Notes: generated from the letters alone by a model not told the origin. Positions 29,409 to 38,516 are shown, counted from the stretch's first letter. The stretch is DNA of 64,000 bases from Planctomycetaceae bacterium (GCA_021732415.1 JAKFVC010000047.1:38730-102729); one strand, 5' to 3'. Translations and numbers: made by a program.

Positions 29409-30305
29409 TTAGGTCTCGGCCTGTTCGTCGTCGGCCCTGGCCAGCTGTTGCTGAGTCTGATGTTCCAGAAGGGTCTTCGCAATCAAAGTAACCAGCGCCA
29501 GTAAGGTCAACACCGACGCGACCGCAAACGATTCCGGCAGTTCGTATTCCTGAAAGAGTTTCTCGACTCGCAGCGGCATCGTATCGGTCTCGCCCGAGAT
29601 CCCCCCGGAGACCACGCGTACCGCACCGAACTCACCCATGGCGCGTGCATTGCAGAGGATGACACCGTACAGCAAACCCAGCCGAATGTTGGGCAGTGTG
29701 ATCCGCCAGAACATTTGCCAGCCATTCGCCCCCAGGCTGACCGCTGCGGTTTCTTCGTCTGCTCCCAGGGCTTCCATCACAGGAATCAATTCCCGGGCGA
29801 CAAACGGCAGGGTGACGAACGTTGTGGCCAGCACCAGTCCCGGATACGCGAAGACGATCTTAATTCCCCAGTGTTCGAGCGTCGGGCCCCAGATTCCCAA
29901 TCGTCCGAACATCAACATGATCATCAGCCCCACCACGACTGGCGAGATGGCGAATGGCAGGTCAATGAAAGCGATCAGGATCGTGCGACCTGGAAATTGA
30001 AAGCGAGTCACCGCCCACGCCACCGCCACGCCAAAAATTGTATTCAGCACGACTGCCACGGGGACCACAGTCAGTGTCAGCCAGATGGCGTGCCGCGTTT
30101 CTGCGTCATCCAGAAGTTGATGGCGATAGGTGTCGAAGCCATTGGCCAAGGCCTGATAGAAGACGTTGACGACCGGGATAATCACCAGGATCGAAATCAC
30201 GGCAATGGCGCAGGAGATCAACAACCACCGAACCCATGCGGGTTCCGTGTGCGAGCCATGGCCCGTAGTCCCCGGTTTGTGTCCGACCGCGCGGCTAGTG
30301 TGCAT
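29409..30305 (-). CDS. cysW: Sulfate ABC transporter permease CysW
   Basis: This 298-residue protein has six membrane helices and the permease EAA-loop region (GANGWQMFWRITLPNIRLGL). CNARAMGEFGAVRVVSGGIS, with the GEFGAV motif, is typical of CysW. It forms the sulfate channel with CysT and is driven by CysA. Its start (ATG 30305, or GTG 30314) overlaps the cysT stop, showing a tightly coupled operon. Confidence 0.94.
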   Translation of the reverse strand: MHTSRAVGHKPGTTGHGSHTEPAWVRWLLISCAIAVISILVIIPVVNVFYQALANGFDTYRHQLLDDAETRHAIWLTLTVVPVAVVLNTIFGVAVAWAVTRFQFPGRTILIAFIDLPFAISPVVVGLMIMLMFGRLGIWGPTLEHWGIKIVFAYPGLVLATTFVTLPFVARELIPVMEALGADEETAAVSLGANGWQMFWRITLPNIRLGLLYGVILCNARAMGEFGAVRVVSGGISGETDTMPLRVEKLFQEYELPESFAVASVLTLLALVTLIAKTLLEHQTQQQLARADDEQAET

Positions 30306-31116
30306 AGCGAGCACTCCGCCATTCTAAGTAATTAATCGCCATCAGCAGGCAGAATGACATCAACAGCATGACCATCGCCACCGCGGTGGCTTCGGTCAGC
30401 GCTGGTTCGTCGATCCGCGAGACAATCAGCACGGGAACAATTTCCGACTCATATTGCTTGTTGGCCGCGATAAAGATGACCGAACCAAATTCCCCCAGAG
30501 CCCGGGCGAACGTGAGTGAGAATCCCGTCCACATTGCCGGAGCCAAGGGGGGGAGCAGCACGCGCCAGAAAATCTGGGACCGATTGGCCCCCATGGAGGC
30601 AGCGGCTTCTTCCACATCGGCATCCATGCTTTCCAGCACGGGCTGCAACGTCCGGACGACGAACGGCAACCCGATAAAGACCAGCACGACAACGATTCCC
30701 AAGTTGGTGTTATCCACCTTGATACCCATCGGAACCAGAATTCGGCCATACCAGCCATTGGCCACATACAGGCTGGAATAGACCAGTCCGGCCACAGCAG
30801 TGGGCAAAGCAAATGGCAGATCGACGAGGGAATCGAAGAAGCGTTTGAAGGGGAACTCGTAGCGGACCAGCACCCACGCCAGCAGCAAACCGAGCACGAC
30901 GTCGATCACAGCCGCGTAGAACGAGGTCGTCAGCGTGACGTAATACGCCGACCGGGTCCGTTCAGTCCAGACCGCATTGAGAAACTGCGCGGGGGTTAAC
31001 TTGCTCACTTCCATCAAGCACACAACCAGCGGAACCACCAGCATCACGCTCAGGTACGTGATGGCGACCCCCAAGCTGAGACGGAAGCCCGGCAAAATCC
31101 GGCGGTTCGACGACAT
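30295..31116 (-). CDS. cysT: Sulfate ABC transporter permease CysT (CysU)
   Basis: The 273-residue protein has six hydrophobic helices, starting with LSLGVAITYLSVMLVVPLVV. Its EAA-loop region reads GANRSQIFWRVLLPPLAPAM, followed by SLTFARALGEFGSVIFIAAN, the CysT signature. It pairs with CysW. The gene overlaps cysW by 11 bases and lies 184 bases downstream of the binding-protein gene, in the order sbp-cysT-cysW-cysA. Confidence 0.94.
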   Translation of the reverse strand: MSSNRRILPGFRLSLGVAITYLSVMLVVPLVVCLMEVSKLTPAQFLNAVWTERTRSAYYVTLTTSFYAAVIDVVLGLLLAWVLVRYEFPFKRFFDSLVDLPFALPTAVAGLVYSSLYVANGWYGRILVPMGIKVDNTNLGIVVVLVFIGLPFVVRTLQPVLESMDADVEEAAASMGANRSQIFWRVLLPPLAPAMWTGFSLTFARALGEFGSVIFIAANKQYESEIVPVLIVSRIDEPALTEATAVAMVMLLMSFCLLMAINYLEWRSARYAH

Positions 31117-31300
31117 GAACTAGAACTCCCACCTGAAAACAGACCACGGCCGATAATCAGCAATGGAACTCGAACGGGTCCCCCGACTCTGGGGCGGACA
31201 ACCTGGAACTGGCCAACGACATTCTTCTCGACGCCCTGTCCGCATTGCGCGGAGTTCCGGGTGTCGCAATCTCTTCGCGCCTGCTCAAATGGGGAATTCA

Positions 31301-32389
31301 CTACTTCCCAGTCTTGTTCGATGGCTTCACGATCTGATCGAACAAGGCTTGATCGGCGAAGAATTTCGTCTGGGCCTCGGCCCAGCCCCCCTTGACGACT
31401 TCGGTCAAGGCGAACAGCTTGATCTCCTGGAAATCGCTTTTGTGCTTGGCCAGGATTTCGGGGTCCGTCGGACGGAAGTGGTGCTTGGCAATGATCTCTT
31501 GACCGGCCGGGGTATAGAGCGATTTCAAGTAGGCTTCGGCAACGTCCCGAGTCCCCTTCTTGTCGACGACTTGATCGACGACAGCCACATGCGGTTCGTG
31601 GAGGATGCTGATTGAAGGATAAACGATCTCCAGTTGGCCCTTGGCTTCCTCCACTTCCAGGTAGGCTTCGCTTTCCATCGTCAGATGGACGTCGCCCACT
31701 CCTTTCTGCGAGAACGTCGTGGTGGCCCCCCGAGCGCCCGTGTCAAGTTTTGGCACCCGCTGATAGAGCTTCGTAATGAACTTCGTGGCGTCTTCTTCCG
31801 AACCGCCACCCAGAATCACGCTGCCCCACGCCGCCAGCAGGCTGAGTTTGCCGTTACCAGATGTTTTGGGGTTGGGAGTGACGATCTCGACTCCGTCTTT
31901 CTCAACGAGGTCCGCCCATTCCTTGATGCCCTTGGGATTTCCCTTGCGAACGACCATCACCACCGTGGAAGTGTACGGCAACGATCGGTTCGGCAATCGA
32001 TCTTCCCAACCATCTTTCAACAACCCGCCCTTATGCAGTTGTTCGGTATCGGACCAGATAGAGAGGGTCGCGACGTCGGCCGCATTACCATTCAAAATGG
32101 ACTGTGCCTGAGTTCCCGAACTGCCATGTGACGGCTTGATCTTAACGGTGACGCCAGCATCTTTCTGATACTGCTCGCTGAACGCGGCATTCAGATCGGT
32201 CCACAATTCGCGAGTCGGATCGTACGACACATTCAGCAACTCGACGGTCTTGCCCTGCCTCGCTGCGGTACCGCCAACTCCGTTCGCCGTCGGCGCAGCG
32301 GGGGCACAACCCCATTGGGTACCAACTGCGATCAGACCGGCACTGACCAGGGCTCCGAAAATGAACTTCCGCCGCTCAGAAATGAACAT
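31301..32389 (-). CDS. sbp: Sulfate-binding periplasmic protein (Sbp/CysP)
   Basis: The 362-residue protein has a signal peptide ending near GTQWGCAPA; the cysteine suggests lipoprotein anchoring. The family signature LLNVSYDPTRELW is near residue 50, followed by SHGSSGTQAQSILNGNAADV, IVTPNPKTSGNGK and LDTGARGATTTFSQKGVGDV. It captures sulfate outside the membrane and delivers it to CysT/CysW. Whether the ligand is sulfate, thiosulfate or both cannot be read. A small inverted repeat (32410-32481) lies 20 bases upstream of the start codon. Confidence 0.94.
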   Translation of the reverse strand: MFISERRKFIFGALVSAGLIAVGTQWGCAPAAPTANGVGGTAARQGKTVELLNVSYDPTRELWTDLNAAFSEQYQKDAGVTVKIKPSHGSSGTQAQSILNGNAADVATLSIWSDTEQLHKGGLLKDGWEDRLPNRSLPYTSTVVMVVRKGNPKGIKEWADLVEKDGVEIVTPNPKTSGNGKLSLLAAWGSVILGGGSEEDATKFITKLYQRVPKLDTGARGATTTFSQKGVGDVHLTMESEAYLEVEEAKGQLEIVYPSISILHEPHVAVVDQVVDKKGTRDVAEAYLKSLYTPAGQEIIAKHHFRPTDPEILAKHKSDFQEIKLFALTEVVKGGWAEAQTKFFADQALFDQIVKPSNKTGK

Positions 32390-32409
32390 CGCTTCAAAAT
32401 CCTTTGGCT

Positions 32410-32481
32410 GTAGCGGAATCTCGTCAGAGTTCCGCCCGAGTGTCGGCAGACTCCCGCGGAACTCTCACGAGATTCCGCTAC
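32410..32481. repeat. Inverted repeat in the sbp leader
   Basis: The arms GTAGCGGAATCTCGTCAGAG+TTCCGC and GCGGAACTCTCACGAGATTC+CGCTAC are near-perfect complements separated by 20 bp. The GTAGC..GCTAC ends match other repeat families in this window, so it is probably a mobile palindrome. Its position just before sbp could also let it act as an RNA hairpin. Confidence 0.8.
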
Positions 32482-32560
32482 AACCCGCCGTTTTGCAGGC
32501 CAACAATCTAGCAGGCCCTTGGTGATATTTATTTGCAAAAAAAACGAAAAACGATCACTT

Positions 32561-33022
32561 TTAGATCCCGTCAGCGAAGACAAAATTCGAGAAAACTTCT
32601 TCTCTGGCCACCGGAGCACCCCGCATCACTTTCGCCAGCGTGGCTTGATCCATCAACTTCGAGGTGTAGTTACGAATCTCCAGCAACACGCGACGAAAAC
32701 GGCAGTGTGATTCCTGACTGCAGCTCTCGTAGTGGGTCGATGAAACGCACGCAATCGGAGCCAGAACGCCGTCAAAGTGGCGAACCACCTGCCCCATCGT
32801 GATTTCTTCCGGCCGCTTGGCGAGTTGAAAACCTCCAATTCGCCCCGCGACACTCGACACCCAGCCGAGCTTTTTCATGTCGAGCATAATCTGCTCGAGA
32901 AAGCGCTGCGGCACGTCGTTTTTCTCTGCCAATTCCCGAATTGAGACCGGACCTTCCCCATAGCGATCGCCCAGCGTGAGCAGGGCTCGTAAGGCATAAT
33001 CCGATTTCCGTGACAATTTCAT
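32561..33022 (-). CDS. Rrf2-family transcriptional regulator, probable Fe-S (IscR/NsrR-like) sensor
   Basis: The 153-residue protein starts with the Rrf2 winged helix (MKLSRKSDYALRALLTLGDR; ELAEKNDVPQRFLEQIMLDM; AGRIGGFQLAKRPEEITMGQ). Three cysteines follow with spacing C-X8-C-X5-C (ACVSSTHYESCSQESHCRFR), the arrangement that holds a [2Fe-2S] or [4Fe-4S] cluster in IscR and NsrR. It is the first gene upstream of the sulfate import operon on the same strand. An IscR-type palindrome lies in its promoter. It likely autoregulates and links Fe-S or sulfur status to sulfate uptake; that target is inferred. Confidence 0.88.
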   Translation of the reverse strand: MKLSRKSDYALRALLTLGDRYGEGPVSIRELAEKNDVPQRFLEQIMLDMKKLGWVSSVAGRIGGFQLAKRPEEITMGQVVRHFDGVLAPIACVSSTHYESCSQESHCRFRRVLLEIRNYTSKLMDQATLAKVMRGAPVAREEVFSNFVFADGI

Positions 33023-33052
33023 CGGCAGTCTCTTCGCAGCCGGAAAAGTAAT

Positions 33053-33076
33053 ATCCGACTAATTTAGTCGTATTTT
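33053..33076 (-). promoter_or_regulatory. IscR-type palindromic operator
   Basis: CGACTAATTTAGTCG (33056-33070) is a perfect palindrome around a central T. With its flanks (ATATCCGACTAATTTAGTCG then TATTTT) it fits most of the published type 1 IscR consensus (ATASYYGACTRWWWYAGTCR), agreeing best in the left half. It sits about 35-50 bp upstream of the Rrf2 start codon. Confidence 0.6.
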
Positions 33077-33320
33077 AGGAGTCTGCCCAAAAAGTGTCAA
33101 CAAACCCCGTAGATTACTCGTCTGCTTCGTCGGCAAAGCATCAGGATAGCAACTGGAATTTCGCCTGAAAACCCATGCCTCAATACCCTTGAGAAAAACG
33201 ACACGCGAAATTTGCTGGAACGGTGGGCTCTTTAGTCGTGATCTTGGCAGCGGCTCGGAGAGAAAGCGGGCAAAAAGAATTTATAACGGCTCACAAATCA
33301 TCCCGCTGCCCTTGAGTGTG

Positions 33321-33446
33321 TGAACCACGAATAACACAAATGACACGAATCTCAACTCTGAGGAAGTGGGCTCTGGACAACAGCCGTTCATCAAACAAGG
33401 CGGTCCAATTCTTGCAAATTCGTGTTATTCGGATCATTCGTGGCTC
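33321..33446. repeat. Inverted-repeat element, family C
   Basis: The arms AACCACGAATAACACAAATG+ACACGAAT (33322-33350) and ATTCGTGTTATTCGGATCAT+TCGTGG (33418-33444) flank about 68 bp. Copies occur at 17988-18088 and 50648-50766. The rest of 33023-33604 contains the Rrf2 promoter and no visible gene. Confidence 0.82.
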
Positions 33447-33604
33447 AAAAACATGTCTTCACTCAGCCAATAGACGATGAAATACAGGATTCAGGATTCG
33501 TTAGGCATTCAAGTGAGAGAGATGGGAGATTGGCGGGGATCTTCCGTCATCCGCTTTGCCAACCGCCGCCAATCCCTTAGAATCACTGTTGCGCGAAACA
33601 ACGA

Positions 33605-35806
33605 ATGGAGCAATACATGCGGGTGTGGCCAGGTCGACCCTATCCCTTGGGTGCAACGTGGGATGGGTCGGGTGTTAATTTCGCCGTCTTTTCCGAACAT
33701 GCGAGTAAAGTTGAACTCTGCCTGTTTGATTCTGCAGATCTGAGTGTGGAAACGCGGCGCATTGCGCTTCCCGAGCAGACCGACATCGTGTGGCACGGTT
33801 ATTTTCCCGACGTGGAACCGGGTCAGGTCTACGGTTACCGAGTCCACGGACCGTATAACCCGTCGGCCGGACATCGCTTCAATGCGAACAAGGTGCTGCT
33901 GGATCCGTACGCCAAGGCAATTGGACGTGACGTGGTGTGGTCTGATGCCATGTTCGGTTATCAGATCGGAGACCCGCGCGCGGACTTGTCGTACGATTCA
34001 CGCGACAACGCCAGCGAGGCGCCGCTGGGCGTCGTGATCGATACGTCATTCAACTGGGGCAGTGATCGACCGCTGCGGACTCCGTGGCACAAGACGTTGA
34101 TCTACGAAATGCACGTTCGCGGATTCACCAAACGTCATCCCGGAGTTCCGAAAGCACTCCAAGGGACTTATGCGGGTGTCGTCTCGGACGAGGCCCTCCG
34201 TCACCTCTTGAAGCTGGGCATCACGGCCGTCGAATTGATGCCCGTGCATCATCATGCCGACGACCGGTTTCTCGAAGAGAAGGGACTCAAGAACTATTGG
34301 GGCTACAACACCCTGTCGTACTTCTCGCCCGACAGCCGCTACGTCGCCGCCAAGAACCCTCAAGACGGCGTGCGCGAGTTCCAGCGGATGGTCCGCACGC
34401 TGCACGAAGCGGGGATCGAAGTCATCCTGGACGTGGTCTACAACCACACTGCCGAAGGCAATCACCTCGGGCCGACGTTATCGCTGCGCGGTTTCGACAA
34501 TGCCAACTATTACCGGTTGATGGCCGATAACCCGCGGTATTACATGGATTTCACCGGCTGCGGCAACACGCTCAACATGCGCTGTCCGCGAGTCCTCCAA
34601 CTGATCATGGACAGCCTGCGCTACTGGGTGCAGGAGATGCACGTCGATGGTTTCCGGTTTGATCTCTGCAGTGCGCTGGCTCGTGAACTGTATGACGTCG
34701 ACAAGCTGGGAGCGTTCTTCGACATCATTCACCAGGACCCGGTCTTGTCGCAGGTGAAGCTGATTGCCGAGCCGTGGGATCTGGGAATCGGCGGCTATCA
34801 GGTGGGCAATTTCCCCGTCCTGTGGACCGAATGGAACGGCCAGTATCGCGACACGATCCGCAGATTCTGGCGCGGCGACGGACACGGCGTGGCCGAGATG
34901 GCGACCCGTCTGTGCGGCAGCAGCGATCTCTATTCACGCAGTGGTCGCCGGCCATACGCGAGCATCAACTTTGTGACGTGTCATGACGGTTTCACCTTGG
35001 CGGATCTGGTCAGCTACAACGACAAGCACAATCTGGCGAACGGCGAAGGCAATCGCGACGGTGAGAGCAAAAACGATAGTTGGAATTGCGGGGCCGAAGG
35101 GGTCACCGATAACGCCGCCGTCAACCAGCTTCGCAGCCAGCAGAAGCGGAACTTCATCACGACATTGATGCTGTCGCAAGGTGTGCCGATGCTGCTGGCC
35201 GGGGATGAACTCAGCCATACCCAACACGGCAACAACAACGCGTATTGCCAGGACAATGAACTCAGTTGGCTCGATTGGAATCTCAACGCGGAAGACCAGG
35301 AATTCTTCGAATTCGTCTGCCGAGTCATCCAGATCTGGCGAGAAAATCCCGTGGTTCAGCGGCGGAAATTCTTCCAGGGCCGCCAGATTCGCGGGGCCTC
35401 GGTGAAGGACATTGCCTGGATGGGACCTGACGGTCAGGAAATGACAGACGCCGCCTGGAATGCCGGGTTCGTGAGATGCCTGGGTTTCCGATTAGACGGT
35501 CAGATGACCGACGAAGTCGACGAGCGCGGCCGAGCCATTGAAGGGACGACGCTGCTGATCCTGCTCAACGCGCACCACAACTCATTGCCATTCAAGTTGC
35601 CAGCCACCCAAATCCAGGAATGCTGGCAACCCATCATCGACACAGCCCGCACGGCACGCAGCTATCCGCGCCAGCAACCCGATGCAGTCTACGAACTGCA
35701 AGCCAGATCCATGGTCGTGATGCAACTTCGCACTCAATGGGCGAAGGCAGCCGCCAAGAAAGGCCGCGACTTCTGGACCGACATGAACCGCTGGCGGTCG
35801 ACGTGA
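33605..35806 (+). CDS. glgX: Glycogen debranching enzyme GlgX (GH13)
   Basis: The 733-residue protein has the family order: N-terminal CBM48 ([20 protein letters not shown]), then the GH13 barrel with [36 protein letters not shown] and the nucleophile Asp in [13 protein letters not shown]. The acid/base Glu is in LIAEPWDLG and the third Asp in [20 protein letters not shown]. It hydrolyses alpha-1,6 branches of limit dextrins during glycogen breakdown. No other glycogen genes are adjacent. Length is typical. Confidence 0.96.
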   Translation: MEQYMRVWPGRPYPLGATWDGSGVNFAVFSEHASKVELCLFDSADLSVETRRIALPEQTDIVWHGYFPDVEPGQVYGYRVHGPYNPSAGHRFNANKVLLDPYAKAIGRDVVWSDAMFGYQIGDPRADLSYDSRDNASEAPLGVVIDTSFNWGSDRPLRTPWHKTLIYEMHVRGFTKRHPGVPKALQGTYAGVVSDEALRHLLKLGITAVELMPVHHHADDRFLEEKGLKNYWGYNTLSYFSPDSRYVAAKNPQDGVREFQRMVRTLHEAGIEVILDVVYNHTAEGNHLGPTLSLRGFDNANYYRLMADNPRYYMDFTGCGNTLNMRCPRVLQLIMDSLRYWVQEMHVDGFRFDLCSALARELYDVDKLGAFFDIIHQDPVLSQVKLIAEPWDLGIGGYQVGNFPVLWTEWNGQYRDTIRRFWRGDGHGVAEMATRLCGSSDLYSRSGRRPYASINFVTCHDGFTLADLVSYNDKHNLANGEGNRDGESKNDSWNCGAEGVTDNAAVNQLRSQQKRNFITTLMLSQGVPMLLAGDELSHTQHGNNNAYCQDNELSWLDWNLNAEDQEFFEFVCRVIQIWRENPVVQRRKFFQGRQIRGASVKDIAWMGPDGQEMTDAAWNAGFVRCLGFRLDGQMTDEVDERGRAIEGTTLLILLNAHHNSLPFKLPATQIQECWQPIIDTARTARSYPRQQPDAVYELQARSMVVMQLRTQWAKAAAKKGRDFWTDMNRWRST

Positions 35807-35903
35807 CTTGAGTCCGAAGGACTCAACCAGGCGAGCGTCCGGCTTGAGCCGGATGGTTGTTTGCGACGCACAATCAATTGAAAGCGCCAATTCCACCAGA
35901 AAT

Positions 35904-35942
35904 CAGGCGAGCCGGGCGGCGTAAGCCGCCCGGCTCGCCTGC
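35904..35942. repeat. Perfect hairpin, family E
   Basis: CAGGCGAGCCGGGCGGC pairs perfectly with its complement around a GTAA loop. It lies between convergent genes and may end transcription of both, but has no T-run. The same GAGCCGGGCGGCGTAAGCC sequence forms the arms of the element at 37942-38128. Confidence 0.8.
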
Positions 35943-35973
35943 ATAGTGATTTCTCCGCTCCTACTTAGCCAAC

Positions 35974-36504
35974 TCAGGGCGATTTTTCCGTAGCTTTGTC
36001 CGCATAGAACTCTTTGATCGTCGGATCCGCCATCGCGAAATTGTGAAGCGCTTCTCCGCCGGTCGGAATCTTCGACAAGTCACGTTGTTCCTGCTGAACT
36101 CGGACCGACCCTCCGTGACTTGAGACCAGGAAAAAGGCGCCGTCGGCCAACTGGTAATCCTTGCCGGCAATGGACACGACGCCCGTCTCGCCGTTTTCGG
36201 TTGTGCAGACCAGCTTGATGTCGGCCGCTGGGGTGCGTGCCTCATACGTTGTCGGGCCCGTGGTGGTGGATGCCGAGGTCGCGGAATCAAACCAGGCGAT
36301 ATAGACAAATTCGTTGTTCCGCGTCCCCCCGACGACACTAAAGTCATGCAGACCCGGCACGGCGTCGTTCACAGCCATCGCATACTGCCCGAGGATCGAG
36401 GCGCCGCGGCTGTCGGGATTCTTGTTGTCGCCACAACCGGCGAGCACAAAGACGACCCCGCAGAGTATGACCAAAATATTTGAACAACGTCGCAGACCCT
36501 GCAT
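35974..36504 (-). CDS. Predicted lipoprotein of unknown function
   Basis: Starting at ATG 36504, the 176-residue product has a lipoprotein signal (ILVILCGVVFVLAGCGDN) with the lipobox cysteine in LAGC. The body has a beta-rich look (NEFVYIAWFDSATSAS; IAGKDYQLADGAFFLVSSHG) and an acidic, basic tail. No known domain is recognised. A longer frame upstream to 36621 crosses an attC-like site and is unlikely to be used. It lies just beyond the distal end of the integron array. Confidence 0.72.
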   Translation of the reverse strand: MQGLRRCSNILVILCGVVFVLAGCGDNKNPDSRGASILGQYAMAVNDAVPGLHDFSVVGGTRNNEFVYIAWFDSATSASTTTGPTTYEARTPAADIKLVCTTENGETGVVSIAGKDYQLADGAFFLVSSHGGSVRVQQEQRDLSKIPTGGEALHNFAMADPTIKEFYADKATEKSP

Positions 36505-36531
36505 TGCGTTACCTCCGTCGCTGAATTCCCT

Positions 36532-36619
36532 GTCCAACCTGGTTTGTACCACGCGAGCGACATCGATTGTCCTTCCATCATGACCGCGGGACAATGTCGA
36601 GTTAAACCATTTGTGACGC
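36532..36619 (-). other. attC-like site (distal, degenerate)
   Basis: It begins GTCCAACCTGGTTTGTACCA and ends CGCGGGACAATGTCGAGTTA+AACCATTTGTGACGC. The inner arms match the array consensus; the right outer core is degraded. This is the last site seen in the array. Confidence 0.6.
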
Positions 36620-36670
36620 ATTCATGCTGGTTGCGGTCACCGGCCAGCGAACTTGAGGCGAGGGCACAGT

Positions 36671-37180
36671 TCAGTCGTCGGCGAAGTCGGTGTGTTCGTC
36701 CGGCGAGCCGTCGCCGTGCGAGCGAAGAACTTGGTCCCGGAACCTCAGCCATGAATCGTAACCGCCATTCAAAGCGGCCAACAGTTCACCGCCGTTGGCC
36801 AATGGGACTCGCTGAAAATCACTACTCAAGTCGGCTGGCAGGTGGGAGGCCAAGTCCTCGCGCGGAAGCAGGACACAAGGCGGGTCCATCGCGGGAAAGA
36901 TGACGCAGCCCGCTGCTCGCGAAAATTCGAAAATGAACGTCCCGATGGAGGCGCTCATCCCGCGGATCGCAAACATTCCGCCGTCAAACGACTCGCTGCC
37001 ACCATGCAGGCCGCTGGCGTACATCTCGACGTGTGACCCGTCCTCAAAACTGATGTCGTACGCATTGAACTCCGGTTGGTGACTGTACGCCGTGCGTTCC
37101 AGCACCGCACGTGCTGCCGCACTGTCAGCCGTGGCCTTGCCACCGTCATGAAATGTCACCAGGAACAGATCGAAGCTCAT
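36671..37180 (-). CDS. Integron cassette protein, unknown
   Basis: The 169-residue protein begins MSFDLFLVTFHDGGKATA and contains FEDGSHVEMYASGLHGGSES, a glycine-rich stretch and an acidic C-terminus (SPDEHTDFADD). It has no signal peptide or membrane helix, so it is probably cytoplasmic. I recognise no family. An ATG two codons upstream (37186) is an alternative start. Attachment-like sites lie on both sides (36532-36619 and 37264-37333), which makes it cassette cargo. Confidence 0.65.
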   Translation of the reverse strand: MSFDLFLVTFHDGGKATADSAAARAVLERTAYSHQPEFNAYDISFEDGSHVEMYASGLHGGSESFDGGMFAIRGMSASIGTFIFEFSRAAGCVIFPAMDPPCVLLPREDLASHLPADLSSDFQRVPLANGGELLAALNGGYDSWLRFRDQVLRSHGDGSPDEHTDFADD

Positions 37181-37263
37181 CGGCATCCCTCACGTCGCGG
37201 CGATTTGAAAGACAATGCGGAATGAATGGAGCATTGAGGTGATTGACCTAATTCCCAGGTGTG

Positions 37264-37333
37264 AACTAACCGCCAACACTTTGAATTGCCCGCGACTACA
37301 GGTTAAGTGAAACGCCCCGGTTGGGCGTTAATC
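37264..37333 (-). other. attC-like site (weak)
   Basis: AACTAACCGCCAACA at the left is roughly complementary to GGTTGGGCGTTAATC at the right, about 70 bp in all. Core matches are imperfect and the shared inner arms are missing, so this is the least certain site. Confidence 0.35.
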
Positions 37334-37345
37334 TTCCAAGGAAAT

Positions 37346-37813
37346 TCATGTCAGCAGGCGAGTATCGCGGACACCGCAAACACGTCGTGCGATGAGCTTC
37401 TGGAGTTCCGCTTGGGACATGACAACAATCAGGACTCCGACGAAACCGCCAAACAGGGTGAACAGGAACCGCATGCCCTGCGGCTGATTGAGAAGCAAGT
37501 AGTTACCAGCGACCAGCCCCAAGACCAGGCCGATGATCATTCCAATGATCCCCACGCTTCTCGAACACACAAAACGCTGAAATGAAGTGGCACCAGTCCC
37601 GTGCCGCGCATAATAGTCAGTCAATTTCTCGCCGGTGTCTGACCATTCGTATTCGGCCACGCGATAGAATCCGTTGCACGTCGTGCACCACGTTCGCGAC
37701 ATGTTCGCAAACGGATTCGACATGGACTCGAACGCGTCCCCATTGACGATGGTGTCTCCACCACATTTCAAGTGTCGATAGACGCGGGATTCAGGGACGG
37801 GTGCGGTGGTCAT
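37346..37813 (-). CDS. Cassette-encoded zinc-ribbon/two-helix membrane protein
   Basis: ATG 37813 is chosen because it overlaps the stop codon of the small ORF to its right (ATGA, 37810-37813), showing coupling. The 155-residue protein has scattered cysteines (HLKCGGDTIVNG; TWCTTCNGF) that could bind zinc. Two membrane helices follow (VGIIGMIIGLVLGLVAGNYL; MRFLFTLFGGFVGVLIVVMS) and a basic C-terminus. Function unknown. Confidence 0.68.
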   Translation of the reverse strand: MTTAPVPESRVYRHLKCGGDTIVNGDAFESMSNPFANMSRTWCTTCNGFYRVAEYEWSDTGEKLTDYYARHGTGATSFQRFVCSRSVGIIGMIIGLVLGLVAGNYLLLNQPQGMRFLFTLFGGFVGVLIVVMSQAELQKLIARRVCGVRDTRLLT

Positions 37814-38132
37814 GGCGCCGTGCAGCTGAGGTAATGATGACCGAAATGGCATTTCTGCATGATTTGATGCACATCGACGCCGATGCTATGGCAGTACCAC
37901 CAGCCAGTCAAGTTAATAAGCAGGAGCGCACAAACTACGATGCAGGTGAGCCGGGCGGCGTAAGCCCCCGGATTCTTTTTGATCCAGATTTGGAAACCCA
38001 GAGGCACAGAGAACACTGAGAATATCTCTGTCCGCGTTTCTCTGTGTTCTCTGTGCCTCTGGGTTTCAGAAATAGGGTTTCAAAATTAACCCGCAGAATC
38101 CGGGGCCTACGCCGCCCGGCTCACCTGCTCAT
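37810..38132 (-). pseudogene. Small membrane-protein ORF interrupted by a nested palindrome
   Basis: The minus-strand frame 37941-37810 encodes IVVCALLLINLTGWWYCHSI followed by a short cysteine/histidine-rich tail and stops on the ATGA shared with the next gene. Upstream it runs straight into the repeat element 37942-38128. Removing that element and one duplicated base (T at 37941/38129) joins the frame to ATG at 38130-38132, giving an intact 44-residue ORF with one membrane helix. This is a reconstruction from sequence and is not proven. Confidence 0.5.
37942..38128. repeat. Nested element: family E arms around a family D palindrome
   Basis: The outer arms GCAGGTGAGCCGGGCGGCGT+AAGCC (37942-) and its complement ending GGCTCACCTGC at 38128 enclose a second palindrome. 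The inner arms read AAACCCAGAGGCACAGAGAA and TTCTCTGTGCCTCTGGGTTT. The family D text is thus inserted within, or carried by, a family E element. Confidence 0.88.
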
Positions 38133-38150
38133 TTTATTATGCACTTTCAC

Positions 38151-38516
38151 TTAGTCACCGGATTCCGCCTGGCGTAAGTTCCGCAACTCGATCCAAAAAG
38201 GCACATGACGACCCATCAAGTGCAGGATCACCCAGGCCACCTGATCGGAGACCTTGATTTTCTCGATCTTGGCAACGAATCCTTCATAAGGACCCGCGCC
38301 AATCCGAACCCAATCGCCAACCATGAAGTTCGGGGACGCTGATCTCTCGGCAGGTGGCGTAATTCGATGCCACATGGGATGGGACGGACTCGCGCTGCAG
38401 TCGTAGACGTTGAACTTGCACAATGGGCATTGATGGACGCTGATGGCATCACGCAACCAGAACGGCGCGGCAACACATTGAGGGTCATCACAATCTGATA
38501 TCGTAGGATGTTCCAT
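38151..38516 (-). CDS. Cassette protein with a C-terminal KOW (NusG-like) motif
   Basis: The 121-residue protein has cysteine pairs near the N-terminus (CDDPQC; CPLCKFNVYDC), possibly a zinc site. The C-terminal KOW-type SH3 fold is NFMVGDWVRIGAGPYEGFVA followed by KIEKIKVSDQVAWVILHL. KOW domains of NusG/RfaH type bind RNA polymerase or ribosomal proteins. There is no NGN domain, so a direct elongation-factor role is uncertain. It lies upstream of the interrupted small ORF on the same strand. Confidence 0.65.
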   Translation of the reverse strand: MEHPTISDCDDPQCVAAPFWLRDAISVHQCPLCKFNVYDCSASPSHPMWHRITPPAERSASPNFMVGDWVRIGAGPYEGFVAKIEKIKVSDQVAWVILHLMGRHVPFWIELRNLRQAESGD

